A stretch of DNA of 64,000 nt, from assembly GCA_035578905.1 (NCBI GenBank), contig JAQJVL010000046.1, positions 688,510-752,509 on the forward strand, read 5' to 3'. A program made the position numbers and the translations under genes. The stretch comes from Stictocephala bisonia (lineage: Eukaryota; Arthropoda; Insecta; Hemiptera; Membracidae). Under the pieces are notes generated by a model. The model made no database searches. It worked only from the letters and a program-made list of their open reading frames with translations, and was not told where the DNA came from. Position 1 is the stretch's first letter. Every line of letters begins with the position of its first letter. Below are positions 35,780 through 46,869 of this stretch, piece by piece.

Positions 35780-35850
35780 ACAAAGTTAGTAACTCCTGAA
35801 GATGCCGGAGTTCTATATCTGTAGAAACGTTTTATAAATTGTATAAACAC
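35780..35850 (+). other. Decayed hammerhead-family fragment
   Basis: CTGAAGA (within ctcctgaagatgccgg) is followed 21 bases later by GAAACGTT, matching the core order of the 55.7-56.0-kb elements. Stem I and stem II complementarity is not convincing. Confidence 0.45.
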
Positions 35851-37050
35851 TTGAATTGTTAGAATTCTCAAACATAATCTCTATCTGCTATAAACATATG
35901 AACCAATGCATGAGTCAACGTCTATAAAATCACAGTTTTAGTCGTTGAAGTGCGTTTTCCTCTTGTCTTAGTAAGCATCGAGTAGCACCAAAAACATTTT
36001 AAACAAACTATTTTAACATTGAATTTTAAAACCAAGTCGCAGTTATTAACTTATTAACTTAACTTACAACAAAATCTTTATCAACACTGTGGAATTAAAT
36101 CGTATACATTTTTACAAACGAGTGTCAACAAGAAAAGCGTTCGTAACGTTTATACTCAAAATCATTTCATATAAATCAAAGCCAACCTAATATTTGGCAT
36201 TTGATGTTCTATGTTTCACGTTCGAGGAATTGAATGTCTCATAATGTTTTTGCCTTAAACGATTTTAAATTACAGAATATGCTATCTTTACAATAATGTC
36301 GAAGACAATGTGAAACTATCAAAATCAACGTCAAATTCAAACTAAGATTGTCTAAAAACTGAAAATTAGTTATTAAAAAACATAAAATTTACCACTAACA
36401 GTAACGAAAATGCAATGTTTCAATTATTATTCAAATGACTCAAATTTTATTTTAGCTTCATCTTCCTTCCTACTAAATCCATTTACAGTTTTTAAGTACT
36501 GTTGTAGCCAATTGTAATCTAAATGAAACACAAAAACAAGCTTTCTTTTTACAAAATTACTCACTTTTGAAACATATTCTATGTAGGGCACTTTAATAAC
36601 ACGTCTTTTTGAAGTGTCATGATAAGTAATTTTGTATTATTTCGAAATTTTTACAATCATCAACCAATGTGTAACATTTATACTCAATATTATGAATCAT
36701 GGTAAAGTTAAAAATTGTTGAAAAAAACACATATTAAAAGACAGAGAAGTAAGAACCTCAGAATGTCTGTTATGTCGTTTTATACAGACAACAAATTTAG
36801 CTTACTCACCTGTTGTTTGATTCTAGCCAACTTGTGACAGTATCGTCAGTCCCCATTACCAACCACCTGTAGTGGTCGTTCAGTTGTTTATACTGTACAG
36901 GCCATGTTGTACAATTTCAGCACATGATTTTTGTCGTACTTGATTGATTTACATCAGTTACTTCTGAAATGACGAAATTATAACAGGAGGCAACAATAAG
37001 AACATATTTTAAGGTTAATCTAACAACTCTGGACAAGTTAGAGTCATCGC
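35851..37050. other. AT-rich sequence with no recognisable feature
   Basis: No exon, RNA gene or repeat was recognised. Confidence 0.4.
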
Positions 37051-37054
37051 TCAA

Positions 37055-37885
37055 TAGATGAATGGGGCATGAGTTTTAAGGGCCATATAACACCCTTTAG
37101 GTTGGCTGATCCAGGAGGCATGTTCTCGCTCAAGAGATGAATGGGACACGAGTATTAAGGGCAACCCTTTAGATTGCCTGATCCAGGAGGCATGTTCTCT
37201 CTCTAAAGATGAATGGGACATGAGTCTTAAGGGCAACCCTTTAGATCGCCTGATCCAGGAGGCATGTTCTCACTCAAGAGATGAATGGGACACGAGTCTT
37301 ATGGCCATCTAACCACCCTTTAGATTGCCTGATCCAGGAGGCTTGTTCTCGCTCTAGAGATGAATGGGACATGAGTCTTAAGGGCAACCCTTTAGATCAC
37401 CTGATCCAGGAGGCATGTTCTCACTCAAGAGATGAATGGGACACGAGTCTTAAGGGCAACCCTTTAGATCGCCTGATCCAGGAGGCATGTTCTCGCTCAA
37501 GAGATGAATGGGATACGAGTCTTAAGGGAAACCTTTTACGTTGCCTGATCCAGAAGGTTTGTTCTGGCTCAAGATTTGAATGGAGCACGAGTCTTAAGGG
37601 CACCCTTTAGGTTGGCTGATCCAGGAGGCATGTTCTCGCTCAATGGATGAGTGAGGACACGAATCTCAAGGGACATCCAACCACCCTTTAGATTGGCTGA
37701 TACAGAAGGCTTGTTATCGCTCAAGAGATGAATGAGGACACGAGTCTTAAGGGCCATCCAACCACCCTTTAGATTGGCTGATACAGAAGGCTTGTTATCG
37801 CTCAAGAGATGAATGAGGACACGAGTCTTAAGGGCCATCCAACCACCCTTTAGGTTGGCTGATTCAGGAGGATGGTTCGTGAGAA
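37055..37885. repeat. 72-bp (occasionally 79-bp) tandem repeat
   Basis: The unit contains gatccaggaggcatgttctc, gctcaagagatgaatgggac and gagtcttaagggcaaccctt. Spacing is 72 bp at 37119, 37191, 37263 and again later. Variants with ccatctaaccaccc are about 7 bp longer. Confidence 0.93.
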
Positions 37886-37911
37886 GGTTTGAGGTTATAG
37901 TGTCCCAACTG

Positions 37912-38205
37912 TAAGTTACATTATACAACTACAGTATACGTCATCGTACAATTACATTATACGTTATCGTACAACTACAGTATACTTCATCGTACAATTA
38001 CATTATACGTCACTATACAATTACATTATACGTCATCATACAACAACTGTATACGTCATCATACAACTACAGTATATGTCATCGTACAACTACAGTATAC
38101 GTCACTATACAACTTGAGTATACGTCTTCATTCACCTACAGTATACGTCATTATAAAACTACATTATACGTCATCATACAACTACAGTAAACGTCATCAT
38201 ACAAC
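37912..38205. repeat. 23-bp tandem repeat
   Basis: The unit is acaactacagtatacgtcat with cgt or cat. About 12 copies directly follow the 72-bp array. Confidence 0.9.
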
Positions 38206-38870
38206 TGTGATATTTGAAGATTTTATACGTTTTATATTTACGAAACATGTTTTAAATATTGAAAAATAATTGTTAATCAACCTTTGCGACTTGAAACAAT
38301 TAGTATCATCATGGGATTGATGGTGAATATACTGTTCAGTTAAGCTGGAGTTTAGAGTTCCTGTTTTAGATATAATGTCCACAACAGATATTCATATATC
38401 GTATTTAGCTCGTAATACATATTGAGGGGATCAAAGAAGAATACCCTAAGCGATCACCTGGTATTGATATACTAATTGCTGTTGTCACAACAATTGAACT
38501 CTCATAGATACTAGATCGATACTTTGTCTTTTAACCAAATAAATGTTATAAATTAATTATTGTTATCATTTGATACATTATCAATCAGTCAATCACTGAT
38601 TACATTAAGTAAAATGTGTCATGGAAGGAAACAATTTAGTGATGGGATTGTTGCACTATGATTGTTTACACTAGACGTTGTTATTGTTAAAAAAGTTATA
38701 GCAGAACACTGAAAAAAGAAAATTATACATTTTTTCTGTTCTTATTGAAATCGTCTGAGTTCGTATGATGTTTTTCAAAAGTGACGTAAAATTACAAAGT
38801 TATTTCGTACCTTAATTTGTTTTTAAGTCAAATAAAATGAAGAAAGCAATTATTACGCGTTTAGAATTAT
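38206..38870. other. AT-rich sequence with no recognisable feature
   Basis: No exon, RNA gene or repeat was recognised. Confidence 0.4.
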
Positions 38871-38889
38871 TATTAATTGAGGAAACTAT

Positions 38890-38965
38890 TTATTAACCAG
38901 TCATCACCTGCACAAAGAACTTTAACCAAGCTGTTCTGCCAATTTTATATTCTTAAACCATTATT
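38890..38965 (+). repeat. Short dispersed repeat shared with 46140-46210
   Basis: The pattern caaagaactt, accaagc, gttctgcca, tttta occurs in the same order at both places. It is probably a transposon fragment of unknown class. Confidence 0.5.
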
Positions 38966-39059
38966 TAACTAGAGTACATCAATTTCGAATGTTCAAGTTA
39001 ACAAAACTAGATAAACACTAGTTTCATTGCATTTTGGATTAATGCTGTAAATAGTAAAA

Positions 39060-39385
39060 AAATATTCTTTATTCAAAAAAGAATTATAAGGGTAATTTAG
39101 GGGGTACGAATTAAAAGGGTACAATGGACTCCTTGTAGAACATTATTTAAAAAGCACAAAATTTTACCAGTTCCCTCTTTGTATATATTTCATCCTTTGT
39201 TATTTGTAAAGAAACATTTAGAGATATTTGTGGAAAACAAGTCTAGCAGCCACTATAATTTTAGACCTAGCAGCTTAATATTACAATATCCTAATCATAA
39301 TATTACATACTATGAAAAAGTAATTTTTACATGGGCCTTCATTTGTACAATAAATTACCTCTTTTTATAAAAAATTAAACCGCTT
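39060..39385 (+). pseudogene. LINE RT C-terminal remnant
   Basis: The frame reads QKRIIRVI, a stop codon, then RTLFKKHKILPVPSLYIF, LFVKKHLEIF and a degraded C-terminus. The pattern KKxIR(V/I)I followed by LFKxxxILxxPSLYIxxxLxFVKK is characteristic of CR1/Jockey-like LINE proteins downstream of the RT. The stop and the decayed end show a pseudogene fragment. Confidence 0.7.
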
Positions 39386-39679
39386 TTAAAAGTATAGGGC
39401 AAATTTGTTTTCATTTATAATTGTTTATTGCTTTTACAGTGTCGAAGAGTTTCTTACATTGTCACTTTAGTAAAATGTCTAAATAATTTAATGGTTTATT
39501 ATAAGTATTATATTCATAAGTTTGTTCACTTATTTTGTGCGTGAATTTTGGGGTTTACTTCTTTGTTTTTAACTTGGTTAGATTATTATACTAAGCACTG
39601 AACAATTCACCTACCTACAAACAGAAGTACCTATAAGGCGTTCTGTGATGTACGAAATAAATAAATAAAACTAAGTTTT

Positions 39680-40304
39680 GTGTAACACTTACGTTACATG
39701 TCGTGAAATGTAACAAGTCCTTGAATATGTACTTCCTTGTGTCACATATTTGTGTAACACTTACGTTACATGTCGTGAAATGTAACAAGTCCTTGAATAT
39801 GTACTTCCTTGTGTCACATATTTGTGTAACACTTACGTTACATGTCGTGTAATGTAACAAGTCCTTGAATATGTACTTCCTTGTGTCACATATTTGTGTA
39901 ACACTTACGTTACATGTCGTGTAATGTAACAAGTCCTTGAATATGTACTTCCTTGTGTCACATATTTGTGTAACACTTACGTTACATGTCGTGTAATGTA
40001 ACAAGTCCTTGAATATGTACTTCCTTGTGTCACATATTTGTGTAACACTTACGTTACATATCGTGAAATGTAACAAGTCCTTGAATATGTATTTCCTTGA
40101 CTCACATATTTGTGTAACACTTACGTTACATGTCGTGTAATGTAACAAGTCCTTGAATATGTACTTCCTTGTGTCACACATTAGTGTAATACTTACGTTA
40201 CATGTCGTGAAATGTAACAAATCCCTGAATATGTACTTCCTTGTGTCACATATTTGTGTAACACTTACGTTACATGTCGTGAAATGTAACAAATCCCTGA
40301 ATAT
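39680..40304. repeat. 72-bp tandem repeat, left segment
   Basis: The unit is gtgtaacacttacgttacat, gtcgtgaaatgtaacaagtc, cttgaatatgtacttccttg, tgtcacatattt (72 bp in total). The array is cut by the insertion at 40305-41615 and resumes at once after it. Long frames on both strands are repeat artefacts. Confidence 0.95.
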
Positions 40305-41615
40305 TGAGACCCATCCCCCCACCAACGCTGGAAAGCGTGCCAACCGGGGGATGGCTCAAAACAAGTCAAGCGAAGGGATCACGGGTGGCAGTTGGAGGGT
40401 CCAAAATAAAACTCGGCAGCTGAGCAAAACTACTTTATTACCAAGAAAGCTGCAAAACTGGCTGGCAGAAGGCCACAATGTAAATTCGCACTTAAATCAA
40501 TAATAATAAACCCTAAAATTAACAAGATAATACACAAAAGCTACAAAAACAACAAACTCAACAAATACCAAAATTACCAATTAACAACTACATGGCCTAT
40601 CTGCAGCCTAGCCATAGACACCCAAAACGTAAGAAAATTTTAATGCCCAAATAAAAGTGAAAATTTAGAACTTTTGGCTCACAACAATTAAACCGGCAAT
40701 TTAGCCCACATCCCATGATTCCACCGGGGCCAGGGAGTAGCCGGAATCCCTGGGCAGCTCCGAATTAGAAGTTAAGCAAAGCACAATAATCCCCTTTTGG
40801 TGAAGAATTTAAAAAATTAAACAAGTTTAAAAAAAAATATAAAACGGTACCGTTCGGGTAAAAATTCACTTCAAAACACCCCTAATACACTTAACAAAAA
40901 AATAAATAACAATAACTAGGCCTAAACATATAAATAAATAATTACATGATTTAACAATGGGGACCTAACAAATATAAAAATCTAAACAAAGGTAACAAGA
41001 AAATAAACTAATTAAACTAAATAACAACAAATATTAACATTAAAAGTTCTTGGTATTTTAAGTTTTTTTTTCTTTAATAAAAAAAAAATATGTCCCCAAT
41101 GGCTGTGTTGCATAAAATCACTGTCCAGTTTTTTAGGCCTAGGCCTCAATTAAATAGTTCCACAAACTTTTTTTTCTTTTCTATTTCATATTAGCAACCC
41201 CCAGCTCAGCCGCCCGGAAAACAAGATGGAAAGCACTGACCTGAGGACAGAAGACTCATACCCAAAGATGTAGGTGGGGCAGCAGGGTCACCAATGGCCT
41301 CTATACATGGTCCTCAGGCCAGGCTGGCAGTGTGGATGGTCGGACTCTCCCCGGATGACAGGCTGAGGGAAGATGTCCCACTCGAGGACCCTGGAGTTTA
41401 GGAGTCTCTCAGCCGGCAACCATGACTTGACGAAAGCTACAGAGAAACCACTAGAAAACTGGCCAACCGGACCGACGAAAGCTGGAACACGGAACGAACG
41501 AGTCCGAGCCAACGGCCACGCAACGGTACGCGAATCGCCGGACACAAGCGATCTCAGGCAGCCCAGCAGACCACGACGAAAAAAACGAAATGTACCGGTC
41601 AAAAGACCCGGTACA
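40305..41615. mobile_element. Solo-LTR-like insertion splitting the 72-bp array
   Basis: The 1311-bp insertion begins TGAGACCC and ends CCGGTACA (TG...CA). It is flanked by ATAT on both sides (40301-40304 and 41616-41619), read as a 4-bp target duplication within the repeat unit. It contains no gag/pol and no terminal inverted repeat. A solo LTR left by recombination of an LTR retrotransposon fits best. Orientation is not resolved. Confidence 0.72.
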
Positions 41616-42356
41616 ATATGTACTTCCTTGTGTTACATATTTGTGTAACTCTTACGTTACATGTCGTGAAATGTAACAAATCCCTGAATATGTACTTCCT
41701 TGTGTCACATATTTGTGTAACTCGTACGTTACATGTCGTGAAATGTAACAAATCCCTGAATATTTACTTCCTTGTGTCACATATTTGTGTAACACTTACG
41801 TTACATGACATGAAATGTAACAAATCCCTGAATATGTTCTTCCTTGTGTCACATGTTTGTGTAACACTTACGTTACATGACATAAATGTAACAAATCCCT
41901 GAATATGTACTTCCTTGTGTCACATATGTGTGTAACACTTACGTTACATGACATGAAATGTAACAAATCCCTGAATATGTACTTCCTTGTGTCACATATT
42001 TGTGTAACACTTACGTTACATGACATGAAATGTAACAAATCCCTGAATATGTACTTCCTTGTGTCACATATTTGTGTAACACTTACGTTACATGACGTGA
42101 AATGTAACAAATCCCTGAATATGTACTTCGTTGTGTCACATATTTGTGTAACACTTACGTTACATGTCGTGAAATGTAACAAATCCCTGAATATGTACTT
42201 CCTTGTGTCACATATTTGCGTAACACTTACGTTACATGACATGAAATGTAACAAATCCCTGAATATGTACTTCCTTGTGTCACATATGTGTGTAACACTT
42301 ACGTTACATGTCATGAAATGTAACAAATCCCTGAATATGTACTTCCTTGTGTCACA
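41616..42356. repeat. 72-bp tandem repeat, right segment
   Basis: This continues the array interrupted by the LTR-like insertion. Units here more often carry acatgacatgaaatg and aaatccctgaatat than those on the left. The LTR entered near the transition between the two variants. Confidence 0.95.
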
Positions 42357-43020
42357 CAACAATTTACAATACCCTGTTATTATAACATATTTGTAGGTGT
42401 GTTATGAATGGAAACAAAAGTCACAGTATTTGTATGTTAGGAAACCCCCTGCAATATTTTTTATTTAACCTATAAAATATTGTTTATTAAACCTAAAAAA
42501 CAGACAATGCTCCGTTATTTAATTTGTGACTGTGCTTAAAAGGGTCCTCCTTTGTTCTTGGAAAAGGTCCATCCGTATACACCGACTGTTAGTTCCGGGC
42601 AAGGGCTTTGCCAATATTGGACTGTGGCCAATGACAGGGTGAAGTACTGCCGGAAAACCCTGATGAAAGTTTCAATTGTTTTTCTCGACATCTGCGTATT
42701 TGAGTCCTGTCCAGTCTTTCGGCGTTAAATACAATGAATTGTCTTTGCAAACCTCATTTCATGTTTTGTTAATTTACTCTAAACGAATTCCTTCTTTATG
42801 TCATTTTAGATATACGTGTTTGAGTAGTACACTTAGATTTTATTTTCCCAACATTTATTGAAGAAAAACTGCCCTACATTTCATAATATAAACAAGCGTT
42901 TTCGAGTTATTCATTCTAAACTGATATTTAAAGCAAGCCTAAAAGGGAGGTGTGTGAATTTTACAAAAATCTACTAAACTGCAATGCAGCATATAGTAAA
43001 AGGTTACTTATTCCTAAAGC
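42357..43020. other. Mostly unrecognised; array flank shared with 46.67 kb
   Basis: At 42370-42420, aacatatttgtaggtgtgtt and atgaatggaaacaaa match a segment at 46672-46715. The rest shows no recognisable feature. Confidence 0.5.
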
Positions 43021-43023
43021 TTC

Positions 43024-43248
43024 CGTTAACGACCGCGTCAAGGTGTTGTCTACAATATTTACATCACCAAACGTTTCGCCTATGACGTGATGTGGCATCC
43101 TCAGTGGTATCTGAGATCTCTTACATGGAGTCTCAGAGATACCTCTTCGGATGCCACATCACATCATGGGTGAAACGTTTGGTAATGTAAATATTGTAGA
43201 TAACACCTTGATGCGGTCGTTTCCGGAAGCTCTAGTTATTAGTAATGA
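43024..43248. mobile_element. Inverted-repeat element with hammerhead-like arm
   Basis: Two arms of about 90 bp share acgaccgcgtcaaggtgttg (right arm: tgatgcggtcgt) and gtctacaatatttac, accaaacgtttc and gatgtggcatcc. They face each other across about 45 bp. The left arm on the - strand carries the intact hammerhead-like core. The right arm core is mutated (CTTCGGA). Confidence 0.85.
43065..43109 (-). ncRNA. Hammerhead ribozyme-like motif (type I, minimal)
   Basis: On the - strand: UACCA (stem I), CUGAGGA, one extra base, GCC...GGC (short stem II), GAAA, self-complementary ACGU, U (site), UGGUG (stem I, complementary to UACCA). A stem III consisting only of ACGU would need a dimer. Confidence 0.6.
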
Positions 43249-43249
43249 C

Positions 43250-44090
43250 ACCGGCCGGTTAAGCCTACAAAATAAAATATAGTAAAAGGTTTTATTTTTT
43301 ATTAAATAGTTCAAAAGTTAACCTTAGAACAATTAAAAACTGCTGGCTGAACAAAAATGTATTTCTGTAAAACATTTATATAATCGTTTCATTTTTGCTG
43401 TCGAAGTAAAATTATGTGTTCTAACATAGCAATTTTCAAACTATGATTTTAACTCTAAGAAATAAAGTTTCTTCAAATAAACTCAATTATTACTTATCAT
43501 TTTTGTATTGGCTAATTTTATTCCATGAGACCCTCCGATAACATACGATACTTATTATATAACTCCTATTATATATTTGTTAAAATGTCAACAAGTAAAT
43601 TGAGCAGGACATGTGTAGTTTAGTGTATGAGTTATGTATGCAGTAGTTTAGTGTTTCCGTTTGCATACTCTATAAACACATAATAGCTTAACTTATAAAG
43701 CTAAATGTTGAAAAAAAAACTGTTTCCACTGCTTATTCTCTCCGCTAACATTTAAATATATTAATAACTCATCTCTGTTTTGGAAGTTTAACATGAGCAA
43801 TATACGAAAATCGATACTAAAGTCAGTTAGTATGAAACAAGAATGTGATCATTTTTGTCAGAGGAAAAGCCGGGTAAGTTACGAAAAAAAGGAAATACGA
43901 AAAATATCCACAAATAAAGCGTTGTGAGTACTCAAATTGTGCAGAATTTCGTTCTGATTACGAATATGGCAAGAGTTTTGTTATTAAACGATTATTAGGT
44001 GCATCAGTGCCGGAAATGTGCTAGTTTCAGTAAATTGATGTTTTATTAAGATATGTCTAGGTTAAGTATTGATAGGTTACATGTTTAGGT
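43250..44090. other. AT-rich sequence with no recognisable feature
   Basis: No exon, RNA gene or repeat was recognised. Confidence 0.4.
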
Positions 44091-44094
44091 AGTG

Positions 44095-44820
44095 TTACAT
44101 TACCTAAAATAATAAAATTAGATTAGGTTTGGATTTTTAAGGTAGGTAGGTTACATTCTGTTACTTTAGGTTCGGTTAGGTTGGGGTTTGTAAGGTTAGG
44201 CTGGTGTTTTAGATTAGCTTTTGTTAACCTAACCTAATAAAACCTAACTAAACAAATGTAACCTAAATAAACTTAACATAACCTAACCTAACAATACTCA
44301 ACCTAGTCCTATTGTATCAAAACATTAAGACTCTTATCGTTAGTAAAATAATGTTACTAAAACTGGTACATTTCCATGATCAAGAACCCTTGTGATATCC
44401 GTGATCAGGACAAAATTCAGCACAATTTGAGAACCCACGCCGCTATATTTACGAAAAGGAAGCATTTTTCCGTTTTTAAACATTTTTGGGTCAAATTCCT
44501 TTAGCTGCTCGCCAAACCCAAACTTTTTCTCTGCCAATAACTACCTAAACTACTTATATATTTACAAGACATGTTGTTATTAGCTTCATTTGTAATGAAA
44601 GGACTTGTCTGTAACATAACCTAACCTAACCTAACCTACACAATATATTTTTGTGTTTGTGTGAAGGAAGCTTCTATGACATATTGTATAGTGAGTGTTT
44701 AATACGTCCTGCAACATCTTTCATATCTCCTTAATGGATATTCGGTAATAGACGAAAGTGTGGGTTTGGCGGGCAGCTAAAGGAATTTGACCCATTTTCA
44801 TAATGTTCCCAGATGCTGTA
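44095..44820. repeat. Region rich in CCTAA/TTAGG with inverted segments
   Basis: Many aggttaggtt motifs (44160-44210) face cctaacctaa motifs (44225-44310), and four perfect CCTAA copies lie at about 44617-44640. A second inverted pair shares gtttggcgNgcagctaaagg and aatttgaccca (44475-44530 on -, 44762-44815 on +). This suggests a decayed foldback element. Confidence 0.65.
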
Positions 44821-45017
44821 AATAACGATCATATTATTGTTTCTTAGTTATGAAAGAATGTTCAGCTTAAAATAGACAAGGCTCCTGATCTATATAAATA
44901 CTATGGTTTATGACATTAATACAGTACAAGTAAACGTCACAAAACACAAATTTATTACAATATAAGCACAAAATGCACAAATATATTACAATACAAGTTC
45001 AAAATGCACAAATATTA

Positions 45018-45062
45018 TGGTGATCGATTTCGGTGAACCACGCTCACCTTCCTCAGACCAGA
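45018..45062 (-). ncRNA. Hammerhead ribozyme-like motif (left arm)
   Basis: On the - strand: UGGU, CUGAGGA, extra A, GGUGA...UCACC (stem II), GAAA, AUCGAU (self-complementary stem III), C, ACCA. Stem I is 4 bp, shorter than in the right arm. Confidence 0.65.
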
Positions 45063-45137
45063 GGGATTCACAAGAGAATGGAAAATGATTAGTAAATTGA
45101 GTTGTAGAACATCGTTTTTCATTCTTTTGTGAATCCC

Positions 45138-45184
45138 TATGGTCTGAGGAAGGTGAGCGTGGTTCACCGAAATCGATCACCATA
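45138..45184 (+). ncRNA. Hammerhead ribozyme-like motif (right arm)
   Basis: The order is UAUGGU (45138-45143), CUGAGGA (45144-45150), one unpaired A, GGUGA / UCACC (stem II), GAAA (45169-45172), palindromic AUCGAU (45172-45177), C at 45178 (predicted cleavage site), and ACCAUA (45179-45184). UAUGGU and ACCAUA pair perfectly. All conserved hammerhead core positions are present. The extra base between CUGANGA and stem II departs from the textbook form, but such an insertion is known in a natural viroid hammerhead. Confidence 0.72.
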
Positions 45185-45279
45185 ATATTTATGTATTTTG
45201 TACTTGTATTGTAATATATTTGTGCATTTTGTGCTTATATTGTAATAAATATGTTTTGTGTGACGTTTACTCTACTATA

Positions 45280-46135
45280 TACCAACACGTATTATGCTAA
45301 TTAAAAAACTATTTGAAATTAATAGTCGTTTAGGTCCAGTTCAATTAGGAAGTTTTGGATTCAATGGTTCAGATTCAAATATTATATGAACATTTTTCTA
45401 TAAACAGAATAACTGGCAAGTAAACAAAACACTAATAAGAAACAATAAAACTATTTAAAAAGTTGATTTAAGAATCAGCCAATTCTTGTTTATTTGTTCA
45501 TGGACTGTCAAGAAGAACACAAATACAGACTAACTTTGAAAACTTTGTAATAAAATGAGGATTATAAACAAACCATGACTAAGCAAAATAATTCATTTTC
45601 ATATTCGGATATAGAAATTATATATCCGAATTTATTATATAACAAATGTTCCATATTCGGATATAGGAAAGTCTATACTGAACTTATAGTAAAATCGAAA
45701 TATCTGGTAACAACTGAACATCCGATAATCAAAGAAAATACTAAAAATAGAATTTTAAACAACGATGAACATAATATCACTAAACCAAGTGATTTTAAAA
45801 TATCAAGCTACTGTAATACCTCTGAATTGGTCGAATCAATTGTGTACAACATTCTAGAATAGAACATATATAGAAACAATGAATAACACGCTTTTATTTT
45901 CTTATTTTTTTATCTAGAGAAGAAAAAATAAGTAGAGAAAATACAACCAAATAGAACGATTTTGATCTCTAGTTACAACGTGCAGAATTTTCCAAACTCT
46001 ACAAATTGTGTAATTCAGTATTTTTAAGTAAGTCAGAGTGTGTTTATGTTCTGTAAAATGGGAAAATTTATATTCCAGATTCCCCGTTTTACATTGGTTT
46101 ATCATGCATCGTAAACCCAGCGCGCCATTTATGCG
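45280..46135. other. AT-rich sequence, no gene recognised
   Basis: It contains an 11-bp hairpin (attcggatata / tatatccgaat) near 45603-45632. The 95-codon frame at 45575-45862 has AT-driven composition and no domain. Confidence 0.4.
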
Positions 46136-46362
46136 GGGCAATTTCACCCTTCACCAGGACAAAGAACTTGGACCAAGCAGTTCAGCCACTTTTAACATCT
46201 TTAATATTGATTTACTACAGTTGGTTTCAAAAATTTCGGATGTCTAAGTTAAAAAAATTAAATAACAATTAGTAGTCTAACACATAATAGCTCATTTATG
46301 AAACGATTTGTAAAATAAATATTTAAAATTAAGATTCAACTACTCAACTAATCATTAGAAAC

Positions 46363-46715
46363 TTACGTTACAGGAAAAATGTACAAATCTCTAAATATGT
46401 AATTTTTTAGTCACATAGATGTGACCCATGCAATTGATTTTATATACACATATAGATTTCTCATCGTTAAATGTTGTGTCTCAAATTGTATCAGCTGTTT
46501 TAAAGTGCAGTTGTGGAGCGCTAGTGTAGTCCCATGTAGGCCTAAATATAATACAGTTTAAACCAGCTGTTGTAGCAGACCTAACCTAACTAACAACATT
46601 ACTGGAGTAAATATACTTATTAGATGAGATGTAAAAATCGTAGATGTATATAATCAAGGCTCATCCAATTTTATTACATATTTGTTGGCATGTTGCGAAT
46701 GGAAACAAATAATAA
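46363..46715 (+). repeat. Single-monomer relative of the 72-bp array and its flank
   Basis: At 46363-46432, cttacgttacaggaaaaatg, acaaatctctaaatatg and gtcacatagatgtgac match one unit of the 39.7-42.3-kb array. At 46672-46715, ttacatatttgttggc and gaatggaaacaaa match the sequence right after that array. This looks like an unexpanded copy of the parent repeat. Confidence 0.65.
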
Positions 46716-46869
46716 AAATATTTATTTCCAAAATTGGCCTAAAGGGTACCCTGCCCCCAGGGATAATAATAATTTGAACATTTTTATTTTAAAACGATAA
46801 AGTAACGGAAAATAATATGTTACTTTTCCGCTACTACGGGAACTTAAGAAATAATTGTTTAGTACTTAA

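Larger units (their letters stand above)
44928..45275. mobile_element. Inverted-repeat element with a hammerhead-like motif on each arm
   Basis: Arms 44928-45075 and 45118-45275 are inverted copies (gtaaacgtcacaaaacacaa on the left; ttgtgtgacgtttac on the right; tattgtaatatatttgtgca shared). The spacer is about 45 bp. Each arm carries a hammerhead-like core pointing outward. No protein is encoded. Confidence 0.9.

Noticed and set aside
39615..40343. 242-codon minus-strand frame in the 72-bp array
   Set aside because: Composed almost entirely of the repeat unit; the complementary strand is open as well.
41288..41648. Overlapping frames on both strands at the end of the LTR-like insertion
   Set aside because: They lie in the GC-richer end of the inserted element, do not resemble gag or pol, and overlap each other antisense.
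45575..45862. 95-codon open frame
   Set aside because: Composition follows local AT content, part of it is a short palindrome, and no domain is visible.
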